A stretch of 32,289 bases of DNA from JBFJVZ01 sp041623895 (GTDB lineage Bacteria > Planctomycetota > Planctomycetia > Pirellulales > Pirellulaceae). This document shows positions 16,951 to 26,200 of this stretch, in pieces. How positions within the stretch are numbered: position 1 is the first letter of the stretch; the number at the start of each line of letters is the position of its first letter. A program made the position numbers and the translations under genes. The notes under the pieces were generated by a model that was not told the DNA's origin, did not search any database, and saw only the letters and a list, made by a program, of their open reading frames with translations. The stretch lies in assembly GCA_041623895.1 (NCBI GenBank), contig JBFJVZ010000024.1, positions 1-32,289 on the forward strand, read 5' to 3'.

Positions 16951-17529
16951 CTATGCTTCGCACATGTTGAGCAAGCCCTTGAGCCATTGATTCACGGTGA
17001 CATCAATGACCAGATGAACCCGATCGGAGCTTCCACGATTTTCGACCGAGTGCGGATCGCTGAGTCTAAGATACCAGCACTCGCCTTCCCGGAGCACGAC
17101 GCTCGTCCCATTGAGCCGAAAATCGACCTCGTGATTGGTCAGAATGGGAACATGTAAACGCGCCGTGCCCGATTCTACGTCCAGGTCTAGATCAGTGTGT
17201 TCTTTGATCCGCGATCCCGCCGACAATTTCATCAATCTCGCCATCTGCAGAGGGCAGCGAAACGTCTGGAGAACGGTCGCAAGGTAACTGCCAGCTTGCA
17301 GAAATGGCGTATCTGCGAATTCCGTACACGTTGGGTCGGCATAGATCATCTTCACGGGATGCGTGGCGGTCGCCGGTCCACGAAGCGGGATCACGCTCCA
17401 CAGCCCGTGATAGTTTTGCCTGATAAAGTGGTTGATCCAGTCGTCGGACTGCAGGCGTGCGAGATCTTCCTGCATACGCTGTGCGTCAAAAGTCAGTGGA
17501 AGCTTGAACCGATCGATCACGCGTGACAT
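16951..17529 (-). CDS. aspartyl/asparaginyl beta-hydroxylase family dioxygenase
   Basis: The 192-residue protein fits the Fe(II)/2-oxoglutarate-dependent Asp_Arg_Hydrox family (PF05118). GSRIKEHTDLDLDVESGTAR carries the HxD pair, LHVPILTNHEVDFRLNG follows, and GECWYLRLSDPHSVENRG with DRVHLVIDVTVNQW supplies the distal His and the 2OG-binding basic residue. The family hydroxylates Asp/Asn or free amino acid-like substrates; the substrate here is unknown. The ATG at 17529 (MSRVIDRF) has AAGGTGG just upstream and fits better than a TTG at 17586. The gene lies in the accessory block, in the same orientation as the next unknown gene, with a gene remnant between them. The gap 16695-16950 to the convergent upstream gene holds nothing recognisable. 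Confidence 0.88.
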   Translation of the reverse strand: MSRVIDRFKLPLTFDAQRMQEDLARLQSDDWINHFIRQNYHGLWSVIPLRGPATATHPVKMIYADPTCTEFADTPFLQAGSYLATVLQTFRCPLQMARLMKLSAGSRIKEHTDLDLDVESGTARLHVPILTNHEVDFRLNGTSVVLREGECWYLRLSDPHSVENRGSSDRVHLVIDVTVNQWLKGLLNMCEA

Positions 17530-17602
17530 CGACCACCTTGCGTGACTGGGAAGATCGAACAGAAAGGTCGCACAACATTTTCTCAATCGCGATCATTTTA
17601 TC

Positions 17603-17763
17603 TCAATCCGGCCGACCGGTTGATTTGACCGGGAAGCTTCCCTTGATTTGCCAGGATTTGTTGAATAGTTTTCGGACCGGTCCCCGCCAATCTTCTAAGT
17701 CAACGTCGACGAGACTTGCTTTGATCTGCTTACCGGTTTTCCATCGAAAAGTGAGGTTGTACT
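17603..17763 (-). pseudogene. 5'-truncated gene remnant abutting a repeat fragment
   Basis: A minus-strand frame without any start codon encodes FRWKTGKQIKASLVDVDLED, then WRGPVRKLFNKSWQIKGSFP, ending TGRPD and a stop. The composition looks like real protein. Its 5' end coincides with the edge of the repeat fragment at 17764, suggesting that the element's arrival removed the front of the gene. The family is not recognised. Confidence 0.33.
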
Positions 17764-17814
17764 GCCTTCACCATCGCTTGCAAGCTCACGATATCAAAGC
17801 ATTACTTGTTATGC
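17764..17814. repeat. right-end fragment of a structured repeat element
   Basis: This stretch (GCCTTCACCATCGCTTGCAA onward, ending GTTATGC) matches the right end of the repeat at 31104-31151 with few differences. Both contain an ATCG...CGAT hairpin with a CTTGCAAG-like or CTCGCAAG-like loop. The terminal GTTATGC (17808-17814) contains the TAA stop of the minus-strand gene that follows, as in an integron cassette boundary. Confidence 0.6.
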
Positions 17815-18339
17815 GGGCTTCTCGAGTGACCGTCTGCACTTCTCGGTCACCACATCGTACAGCGACTGCACCCAACGGTATACGTCTTTCGGCAAGCTTT
17901 GGGAGTAGTACAAGTCGGTGTAGTGCCATCGTGATCGGCCGAGCCAGCGTTCACGCCGCGCCCATTCAGCATAGGTAGCGGCAACGGCTCGTGCAGTTCC
18001 GTGATAGAAGTAGCGGCCACCAAACACGACATCGGAATCATCTGGATACGACGGCATCAGCACCGCATGTGAATCAGAAAGGAATGGGTACAGATGACGC
18101 TCGAACAGTTCATCGAGTAGTTGATTCTCAGGATCGACAAGATGATCGAATCGGGGATCGTCCGTCACTTCCATAACCCCGGGACGAACATTGTAGTACA
18201 ACCCCGGCGCAACCAATATCAGATCGTGTTTCCTTTCGTGTTGTTCGAGTAGAGCGATGCTACGTTCGATCGGTTCCCGACCAGCATGGTATTCATGGAC
18301 AGCTTTGACGAATTCATTGTCGAGGTCTAATCCACGCAT
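17809..18339 (-). CDS. unknown 176-aa protein, cassette-like gene
   Basis: The sequence is well-formed and soluble: no signal peptide or membrane helix, many aromatic and acidic residues (HLVDPENQLLDELFERHLYP, SRWHYTDLYYSQSLPKDVYR). I recognise no family. The ATG at 18339 (MRGLDLDNEF) has no clear Shine-Dalgarno. The stop codon lies inside GCATAAC at the edge of a repeat fragment, and another copy of the same repeat begins 16 bases upstream of the start. The gene is therefore bracketed by pieces of one element, which argues for transfer as a unit. Confidence 0.72.
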   Translation of the reverse strand: MRGLDLDNEFVKAVHEYHAGREPIERSIALLEQHERKHDLILVAPGLYYNVRPGVMEVTDDPRFDHLVDPENQLLDELFERHLYPFLSDSHAVLMPSYPDDSDVVFGGRYFYHGTARAVAATYAEWARRERWLGRSRWHYTDLYYSQSLPKDVYRWVQSLYDVVTEKCRRSLEKPA

Positions 18340-18354
18340 TGGGCTGAGCTCGTC

Positions 18355-18600
18355 CGTACGTGATTGTTGCGGGGTGAAAGTCCTCTGTACGAGACTCGAT
18401 TCTTTCCGACGTCAGTATACCAAATGATCGATCTTGAAAGCGAAGTACGAGTCGAGGGCAACTGCGGGGAGCTGACAAACCGTGGGGAGGAAGCCTGCGA
18501 ACGTTCACACCGATCGGGCCGAAGTCAGCCAACGTGTCGCGACCGTCAGGCGCAGCTGCCAAAGACAGTCCAGCCGCCAGCAAAGCAAAAAAGGCCATCC
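18355..18600. repeat. structured repeat element, copy A (truncated right end)
   Basis: About 245 bases aligning along their length with 30824-31080. Shared blocks include GGGGTGAAAGTCC, GTCAGTATACCAAATGA, CAACTGCGGGGAG and GGGGAGGAA-CCTGCGAA. CGTAC (18355) can pair with GTACG (18387) around the GGGG-tgaaag-TCCTC hairpin. In copy B the equivalent pair is AGTAC/GTACT, a compensatory A-T to C-G change. GTGAAAGTCCCC-type hairpins are common in domain I of bacterial group II introns, so this may be an intron remnant without reverse transcriptase. Reading frames on either strand diverge between the copies. Confidence 0.6.
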
Positions 18601-18644
18601 CGTTCTTTGCGGGTCAATGACTTCCCCCTTCGACATTCTCATTG

Positions 18645-18815
18645 CTAAATCCACCAGCGCGGGATGACTTGTTTGCCGCTCTTAGGCGCAGAAGCCTCGT
18701 CTTCGTCAAAATCCGCGCAGCCGGTGCTCGAGCTTGCCCCGCTCCGACCATGTGAAGCTGAACACCGGAGAGAATGGGCTATGATTCCTGAAGAACAATG
18801 TCCGGGTTCCGGCAC
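18645..18815 (-). CDS. possible small protein (56 aa), unknown
   Basis: From a GTG at 18815 the frame encodes a Cys/Ser-rich start (MPEPGHCSSG), then STGCADFDEDEASAPKSGKQ, ending VIPRWWI and TAG. The acidic patch and aromatic end look like protein rather than noise, and the frame stays open upstream. It starts only 15 bases from the divergent CvpA-like gene, with no ribosome binding site. It could be a gene remnant. The rest of 18601-18830 shows nothing. Confidence 0.25.
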   Translation of the reverse strand: MPEPGHCSSGIIAHSLRCSASHGRSGASSSTGCADFDEDEASAPKSGKQVIPRWWI

Positions 18816-18830
18816 TAGCGAAGGAAAATG

Positions 18831-19547
18831 ATGAACGACAATCGCGATGAGCCATTTTGGCCGTGGTTACTATCCGGGGTTGGCTGCCTTGCGGTTAGTG
18901 GCTACTTCTGGAAGGAGGGGGACGGTGTAACGGCAGTCGCCGTGATCGTACTCACTCTGTCCACAATGACCGGCTACAACATGAAGGCCAGCCGACTTTT
19001 CTGTTTGGACTGCGGGCTGGCCGCTGCGGCTCTTCTGGTTTTCCTGACGTCGTTTTTCCGAGCGACGTTGACGGCGTGGCTCGGTACCAGCGGTTCCGTA
19101 GCGATCGTCAGTCTCGCCAGCGTCTTCGTTGCATTCAAAGTGACTGCCGCGTTGCTGCGATACATCGCAGAGCATGGTGATAGGCGCCAGTCGCTGGAAG
19201 CGGTCAATCGGTGGGCTGGATTGGGACTCGGCGCGAGTCAGGGAGCGATTCTGTGCGCACTCGTGCTTGGCGGGCTATTGGTTCTGGAACCGATCGCCCG
19301 GCAGCGTCTTGCCGCCGCTGGCCGTGACAACAAAATCGCGAAAGTAATTACAGAAAGAGTGGTCGACTATGCCGGGAAAACTCGTGCCAGCGCGATCGGC
19401 CCAACTGTCGCGAAGTACAATCCGTTTCGACATTGTTCCCCACTCAAGCAAGCCACTGGCGATGTCCAGTTCCTCCGCAAACCCTGGACCAGAGCACCCT
19501 CCAGGACCGAGCGGGCAGTCCAAGAGCACTTTTCAGCACGGAACTAG
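18831..19547 (+). CDS. CvpA-like membrane protein
   Basis: The 238-residue protein has about five hydrophobic helices: PWLLSGVGCLAVSGYFW, VTAVAVIVLTLSTMTGYN, AAAALLVFLTSFF, VAIVSLASVFVAFKVTAALL and GAILCALVLGGLLVLEPIA. The segment NRWAGLGLGASQGAILCALV resembles the conserved stretch of CvpA/colicin-V-production-like proteins. AAGGA sits five bases before the ATG at 18831, which favours it over the ATG at 18828. The C-terminal 40 residues are basic and poorly structured and run into the ComM remnant on the other strand, so the natural C-terminus may have been altered by the same rearrangement. Confidence 0.68.
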   Translation: MNDNRDEPFWPWLLSGVGCLAVSGYFWKEGDGVTAVAVIVLTLSTMTGYNMKASRLFCLDCGLAAAALLVFLTSFFRATLTAWLGTSGSVAIVSLASVFVAFKVTAALLRYIAEHGDRRQSLEAVNRWAGLGLGASQGAILCALVLGGLLVLEPIARQRLAAAGRDNKIAKVITERVVDYAGKTRASAIGPTVAKYNPFRHCSPLKQATGDVQFLRKPWTRAPSRTERAVQEHFSARN

Positions 19548-19555
19548 CGTCTAAC

Positions 19556-19735
19556 AAAACCTCGTTCGGGTCGCGATCGAGGCTGCGGTAGCCGAACGCT
19601 TCGGCCAGCGGCATTTTCATTGACGTCGGCATCGCCAGCGAGGTCGGCGATCGTGCGGGCCATTCTCAAGATCTGGTCTTGAGCCCGCGATGATAAACCC
19701 ATCTCTTGCAGTCTGTCACGAAGCATCTGTTGATC
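19556..19735 (-). pseudogene. frameshifted C-terminal remnant of a ComM/YifB Mg-chelatase-like gene
   Basis: One frame reads LQEMGLSSRAQDQILRMART followed by IADLAGDADVNE. The neighbouring frame continues with LAEAFGYRSLDRDP. Joined across a one-base shift near 19608-19617, this is the diagnostic tail of the Mg_chelatase_C domain of ComM/YifB (SARA-x-D-x-ILK-x-ARTIADL...LAEA-x-x-YRSLDR). The rest of this roughly 500-residue protein is absent: sequence beyond 19735 does not continue the family. It is therefore a dead fragment of about 60 codons, tail to tail with the CvpA-like gene. Confidence 0.72.
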
Positions 19736-19935
19736 GCCGCTTGTAGCTCGTCGCTTGGCTTCCCACCCAACGAAAACAAGACTCATCCAATCAACGATGC
19801 CTTGTTTCAGGACGGTAGCATCATAGGTTCGAAGCTCTGGAAGTGCGTCGCTGGCTTTTCGCCGCGCAGCGAGACATAATGATTTGCCGGAAACGCTGCT
19901 TCATCCAATGTTATAAAGTTTGGTCCCGTGTGCCG

Positions 19936-22900
19936 ATGTCGAATCGAATTTTTGCTCTGCTCGTTGGCATCAATGATTACCCCTCACACGTGGGCAGGCT
20001 GAATGGGTGCCTGAACGATGTACAGAGTTTCCATGATTATTTACTGACCAACTACGATCAACGTACGCTCCACATCGAAATTCTCAGAGACGCCGAGGCG
20101 ACGCGGCAAAACATCATTCAGCAGTTTCGCACTCACTTGTCAAAGGCTGGCAAGGGCGATATCGTCGTCTTTCAGTTTTGCGGACACGGCGCGCGCTGGA
20201 AATCCGCTGCAGCATTTAAGCAGCTCTTTCCGGACGGCAAAGACGAAGGACTCGTTTGCTTTGACAGCCGCGATACCGGTGGTTTTGATCTTGCCGACAA
20301 AGAACTTGCCGTTCTGCTTTCGGAAGTCGCACAAAACGATCCGCATCTTGCCGTTATTTTGGATTGCTGCCACTCCGGTTCGGCAACACGCGGCGCCGAT
20401 GATTTCGCGCAACTTAAGGCGCGGCATACTCATGAAGTGTTTGAGGAGCGGCCGTTAGAGAGTTACTTGGATGGCTACTACAACGAGTTGCAGCGGCGAG
20501 GCGGTTCCCTGGAGATCCCCGCCAGTCGTCATATCCTGCTCGCTGCTTGCCAGCGAATCCAAAAAGCTTGGGAGAGCAACAACAATCGTAGCGGAGTGTT
20601 CAGCAGCACACTGCTTGATGTCTTAGCCCAATCTGGTGCGGACATCTCCTACGCTGATCTCTTCGCACGCTGTCGTGTGGCCGTGCGTAAGCAAGCCGAC
20701 AATCAAGACCCGCAGTTTGAGACCTACCGAGGTTTTAATGCTTACAGCGGCTTTCTGGGCAGTCAGATTTCCCAAGCCGCTCGCCGCTACAACGTCTACT
20801 TCGCGAACGACAGCTGGCAAGTTGAATGTGGCGCGCTGCACGGACTGCCCAGCGAACCAGACAAAAGCGTCGAACTTGCCCTGTTTGCAGAATCAGATCT
20901 TTCTCAGGTAGCCGGTCGCGCCACGACAACACAAGTCGGTCCTCAGAAAAGTGAATTGGCGTTGCTGGATATCGATGCTGATACCTCCAGTCGTTATCAG
21001 GCAGAAATCACGAGCTTGCCTGTGCTACCGCTGTTTGTGTACTTGGCTGGCGACATCGAGGGCACGCAACGGCTGCAAGAGTTTCTGGATGCGCACAAGG
21101 ATCGCTCGCTTGGCGTTTCGTTGCTAACTGACGCGGCCGAAAGTGCTCGATATACGTTAGTCGCCGAAAATGAATGTTATTTGCTGAAGTCGCGTGAAAC
21201 AGGCAAGTTGATTCAAGGGGCCAAGGGGTATCACCAGCAATCAGCCGACTACATGTTCGCGGTTTTGAAGCGCGTCGCCAGCTGGGAGCGTGCCGTGCAG
21301 TTACAGAATCACTCCACCAAGATGAACCCCGATGATGTGCAGTTCAAATTTTGCGAACTGCTCGATCAGGATCAGCCGCACAAGTACCTCGGCGGCGAGA
21401 TCACAATTGATATTTGCAAGCAGGCTGACGGTTGGACGAGCATCCACGGCACGCTCCAGGCCAACAATCTTTCCCAGCAGCCGCTGCACCTGTTGCTTGT
21501 CCATTTTTCGGAAGATTACGGCATCTATCCCTTGTACAACGAGCGTGTCGAGCCGACGGAATCAGACTTCACCGTTACGCTGGACGGCAATACCACTTTC
21601 CATCTGGAATTGGATGACAGCGAAGGCGATCAGGCCATTCACACTTTCAAGCTGATTGTCAGCACGGAGACCGTTGACGATTTCCTGCTTGGGCAGGAGC
21701 CCTTGAATCTTGGCGAAATTGTGGAACCGAGGGCGACCCGGGGATTGAAATTCGGACCGCCGCGAAAAAAACTGATCCATGAAAATGAATGGTTTACAAA
21801 AGATCTGCACATCAAACTCGTTCGCCAACTTGACCGTGTGACCGCCAACGATACATCGCTGGCCGATCGCAAGATTACGATCAAAGGGCACCCGTCGCTG
21901 CAGGCCGGCATCAGTCTCGGCGCTGCCACCAGTGCCACGCGTGATGTTGGTCCAGGTTCCGACATCTACCACTACCTTGATCGTCAAGGCATGGAGATGC
22001 TTAACTTCTCCGGCAGCCGCGGCGATAACCAAAATGTCTTGGAGTTGACCGATATTCAGAACCCCGAGGCACTGGAAAAACAACCGTTGGAGATCGAACT
22101 GGATGTCGATCTGGACGATGACGAATTCATCTTGCCGTTGGCGTTCGATGGCGAACACATGTTGCTGACGGGAGTTCCTTCGCGTGATGACGAGGGCAAA
22201 ACCCACATCAGCATCAACCACATCCCCGACATCCCAGATAATCGCCGCAGCCTGTGCAGTGCACTCAAGCTGTATTTTTGCAAAACCTACATGCGGCGTG
22301 AAAACGTCAACCGGCTGTGCTGGATCGAATACAAGCCCGACGGCACTTTCGTGCGGCATCGCGAGGGTGTGGCCGAGAAGGTCGCTGCTGCCGAAAACGT
22401 CTTGTTATTAGTTCACGGGATCATCGGAGACACCGATGGGATCGCTCAAGGGTTGACCTTGGCCAGGGATGCCGAGGGAAAGACCGTCGATCAAAAATTC
22501 GATCTGGTCCTGACCTACGATTACGAGAATCTCAGTACTTCGATTCGCAACACCGCCGTCGCGCTCAAGGAGCAGCTTGCCAACGTCGGACTTCGTGAAA
22601 ACGATGGTCGACGTCTGACGCTGGTCGTGCATTCGATGGGCGGGCTAGTCTCGCGCTGGTTCATCGAAAAGGAAGGCGGCAACCTGGTTGTCGATCATCT
22701 CGTCATGTTTGGTACTCCGAACGCAGGATCGCCGTTTGGAAAAGTCGGGGCAGGATTGCAGATCGCACTGGTCCTGACCACGATCGCCCTGAACATGATC
22801 CCCACCTTGGTGCCTTTCGGCGGTGCGCTCGTCTATATCATCACGCGCCGCGAAAAAGTCGGCACGACCTTGGATGAAATGACTCCCGGTTCCAATCTGC

Positions 22901-23205
22901 TGGAAACGCTGAACAGCAGTGACGATCCACGGGTGCGATACACGATCGTGGCCGGCGATGTTCGCCAGTATCGTGAGACGAACGACCCGATGGTTGCCAA
23001 GCTAACGGCGAAGATCGGGCGTGAAGTCCGCTTCGATACGATTTACCCCGATGTCGGTCACGATATCGCCGTCAGCGACTACAGCATTCGTGGCGTGGCC
23101 GATGCACGCAGCCCGGCGCCAATCAAAGATGGTGTGGCCTGTCATCATTTGAACTATTTCATGTGCGACGCTGGTTTGGAAAAGCTGGCATCGATCAAGT
23201 GGTAA
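19936..23205 (+). CDS. metacaspase-like protease fused to an alpha/beta hydrolase
   Basis: The 1089-residue protein opens with a peptidase C14 (caspase/metacaspase) domain, about 1-300: RIFALLVGINDYPSHVGRLN, the catalytic His84 in FCGHGARW, and ILDCCHSGSA with nucleophile Cys145 and pocket Asp143. A long beta-rich middle (about 310-800) has no clear name. The C-terminal 270 residues are a lipase-like alpha/beta hydrolase: NVLLLVHGIIGD (oxyanion region near 826), TLVVHSMGGLVSRW with Ser900, MFGTPNAGSP and PDVGHD with His1042. No signal peptide or obvious membrane anchor is seen, so it is probably cytoplasmic. I chose the ATG at 19936 because the metacaspase strand starts there; the frame is open from 19843. 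The CHAT-NTPase gene begins 27 bases downstream. I infer a protease-activated or protease-linked lipase in a conflict system. Confidence 0.94.
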   Translation: MSNRIFALLVGINDYPSHVGRLNGCLNDVQSFHDYLLTNYDQRTLHIEILRDAEATRQNIIQQFRTHLSKAGKGDIVVFQFCGHGARWKSAAAFKQLFPDGKDEGLVCFDSRDTGGFDLADKELAVLLSEVAQNDPHLAVILDCCHSGSATRGADDFAQLKARHTHEVFEERPLESYLDGYYNELQRRGGSLEIPASRHILLAACQRIQKAWESNNNRSGVFSSTLLDVLAQSGADISYADLFARCRVAVRKQADNQDPQFETYRGFNAYSGFLGSQISQAARRYNVYFANDSWQVECGALHGLPSEPDKSVELALFAESDLSQVAGRATTTQVGPQKSELALLDIDADTSSRYQAEITSLPVLPLFVYLAGDIEGTQRLQEFLDAHKDRSLGVSLLTDAAESARYTLVAENECYLLKSRETGKLIQGAKGYHQQSADYMFAVLKRVASWERAVQLQNHSTKMNPDDVQFKFCELLDQDQPHKYLGGEITIDICKQADGWTSIHGTLQANNLSQQPLHLLLVHFSEDYGIYPLYNERVEPTESDFTVTLDGNTTFHLELDDSEGDQAIHTFKLIVSTETVDDFLLGQEPLNLGEIVEPRATRGLKFGPPRKKLIHENEWFTKDLHIKLVRQLDRVTANDTSLADRKITIKGHPSLQAGISLGAATSATRDVGPGSDIYHYLDRQGMEMLNFSGSRGDNQNVLELTDIQNPEALEKQPLEIELDVDLDDDEFILPLAFDGEHMLLTGVPSRDDEGKTHISINHIPDIPDNRRSLCSALKLYFCKTYMRRENVNRLCWIEYKPDGTFVRHREGVAEKVAAAENVLLLVHGIIGDTDGIAQGLTLARDAEGKTVDQKFDLVLTYDYENLSTSIRNTAVALKEQLANVGLRENDGRRLTLVVHSMGGLVSRWFIEKEGGNLVVDHLVMFGTPNAGSPFGKVGAGLQIALVLTTIALNMIPTLVPFGGALVYIITRREKVGTTLDEMTPGSNLLETLNSSDDPRVRYTIVAGDVRQYRETNDPMVAKLTAKIGREVRFDTIYPDVGHDIAVSDYSIRGVADARSPAPIKDGVACHHLNYFMCDAGLEKLASIKW

Positions 23206-23232
23206 TCGAATGCGAGTTCCTTTGGACATGCC

Positions 23233-26200
23233 ATGGCCGACGTAATTAACAAACCGGTTATTCTTCTTGCCTTCGCCAATGATCGCGACGACACCGTCCA
23301 GTATCTGAGAAATCTACCCGACGAGGCGCGGCGGCTGCGCGAGGTGCTGGAACCTGCGGAGCGTGCCGGGTTGTGCGAACTGGTCGTCCGCACCAACACC
23401 ACCGCCAGCGACCTCTTCAAAGTCCTGCAGGATCCCAAGTACCGCAATCGCATCGCCATCATTCACTACGGTGGTCATGCCAACGGATATCAGTTGCTGC
23501 TGGAATCATCCGCCGGCCAGGCGGTAGCAGCCGACGCCGGAGGACTGGCCGCGTTCCTTACCCAGCAGAAAGGACTGCAGCTTGTTTTCCTGAACGGCTG
23601 CTCGACTCAGCAGCAGACACAAGGACTCTTGGATGCGAATATCTCGGTCGTGATTTCAACATCACGGGCGATTGACGATCAGGTGGCAACCAATTTCGCA
23701 CATCAGTTTTATCAAGGTCTGGCCGGTGGGGCGACGATTCGTACGGCCTACCGTGAAGCCGAAGCAGCGGTGCAAACGGCCAAGTCCGGCAACATGCGGG
23801 CACTGTATTTTGGCGAGCGGGAACAATCCCAAGATCAGTTGGAAGCTGATCGCTGGCCGTGGAATCTGTATTTGCGCGAAGGCTCCGAGAACGCCGACCA
23901 CTGGAACTTGCCGGAGGTTGCTAACAATCCGTTGTTCGGGCTCCGCCCCTTGCCACAGCAGGATCTGCCGGAAAGCCCGTACCGGCATCTCAAACGGTTT
24001 ACCCGAGACGACGCCGAAGTGTTTTTCGGTCGCGGGCATCAGATCCGTGAGTTGTACGATCGCCTGACCGCACCCCACACTGCACCGATCATGCTGTTCT
24101 ACGGCCAGTCCGGTGTTGGCAAATCTTCTCTGCTGGACGCTGGACTGTTTCCACGTCTGGAGCAGGATTACGAAGTCCGCTACTTGCGTCGCACTGATGG
24201 CGGGCTGCTAGAAACGCTGCAGTCAGCGTTCCTTCCCGACGCCACGGATGTGCCGATCGAAACGGCTTGGAAACTGAAAGAGCAACAACTCGACAAACCG
24301 TTGATCGTGATCCTGGATCAGGTCGAAGAACTTTATACTCGTCCGGTCAAAGCTTTGAGCAACGAACTGGATCAGTTGCTGGAAGTAGTCAAAGCCACTT
24401 TTGTTGACTGCGATCAGCGGCCGCGGGGCAAACTCGTGCTCGGTTTTCGCAAGGAATGGCTGGCCGAGATCGAAACACGACTGGTCGAATTCAAAGTTCC
24501 CCGATCAAAATTATTTTTAGAACCACTGGACCGCCGCGGCATTAGCGAAGCAGTGCTGGGACCGACAACGTCGGACCGATTGCGTGAACGTTACGGGTTA
24601 ACAATCGAGCAGGGCCTGCCCGAAATCATGGCTGACGATCTGCTGGTCGACGTTGATTCAGCCATCGCGCCAACTTTGCAAATCCTGCTGACCAAAATGT
24701 GGGAAAAGGCAACGGACGAAAACTACGAACATCCGCATTTCAGCCAAAAGCTGTATCAGCAGCTCCGTCGCGATGGGATTCTGTTGCGTGATTTTCTGAA
24801 TCAACAAATCGACGTCTTTCGTCAACGTTACCCCGAAGCGGTCGATTCTGGTTTGCTGCTGGACATCATCGCACTGCACACGACCTCGCATGGCACCGCC
24901 GACCAGCGCAGCATGGATGAGGTAGTTCAGTATTACAGTCATTTTGGCGATGATCTGCCCGAACTGATCCAACAGTGCCAGGACTTGCATCTTTTGACCG
25001 TAGCGACAAACACGCAAAAGAAGAGTTCCAAAGCGACCAGGCTTGCCCACGATACGCTGGCCCCACTGGTCCGCGAACAGTTTGACGAATCAGACCGACC
25101 CGGGCAGCGTGCTCGCCGTGTTCTCGATAATCGTGCGATCGATTGGGAGGACGAAAAACAGGGCGTACCACTGGACGAAGCCGATCTGGCGGTGGTCGAA
25201 CGGGGCATCCGCGGCACCAAAGCACTGACGCCGACCGAGCAGCGCCTGCTGCAAGCCAGCCGTGAATTACGCTCACGGCTGCAACGAACTCGACAAATAC
25301 TCAAGCTTGCCGGAATCGCTGCCGTGGCCGTGATTACGATCACGGCAGCAGTCGCCCTGATGCAACGTAACGCTGCCAGGATAGCGAAGGTTAAGGCTGA
25401 GGCGGCGGAGGACGACGCGGAGAGACAACGTGAGGCAGCGATTCAACAAACTAAGGTAGCTGAGGCAGCGAAGGACGACGCGAATCAGCAACGCGAAGCA
25501 GCGCAGATGGCCTTGATTGACGGCAAATCGGTGGTCGATGAAATGTTGATGACGGTTGCCAGTGAAGGCCTCCGCAATGTGCCGCAGATGGAAGCTGTCC
25601 GCACAGATTTGTTGAACAAGGCTTCCGATTTTTACGAAAAATTCGGCAAGCAAGCTGAACAAGACTCCGCATTGTTTGACCAGCAACTGGCCCTGGCCGA
25701 CATGCACATCGGCAACATGTACACGGTCATGGAAAACGTTGCCGAAGCGGAAGGGAGCTTCGATAAGGCCGTGCAACGATTCAAAACGCTAACCGACCAG
25801 TATCCTGACCAACCTGAGTATCAACAGGGCTTGGCAAATACTTACAACTGGTGGGGTGAACTGTGGCGAGGTCGCGGCGATGAAGGAGATCGGAATGCCT
25901 GGGAAAAGTATTCCGCAGCGTTAGAGCGGCAAGAGGAACTGGTCAAGGGAAATCATGCTGAACACGCCACCTACTGGTACGAACTCGCGCGCACGCACAA
26001 CAATCTCGGTATCGTAGCCAAGAACCACAGTGTTCTCCCCGAAGATGGTAAGGCGAAAGACAAAGTCGCGATCTGCGCTTTCACACTGGTGATTGCCATG
26101 CTGGAGAAGGGCCAACAGTCTCAAACAGTCAACGACTTGGGGCCCTATTTGCAGTGGGTGCACCCGGATATCGGATCTGAGGGAGAACTCACATTTTCCC

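Noticed and set aside
21562..22359. 265-codon minus-strand frame inside the metacaspase-hydrolase gene
   Set aside because: It is antisense to an unbroken, motif-supported gene.
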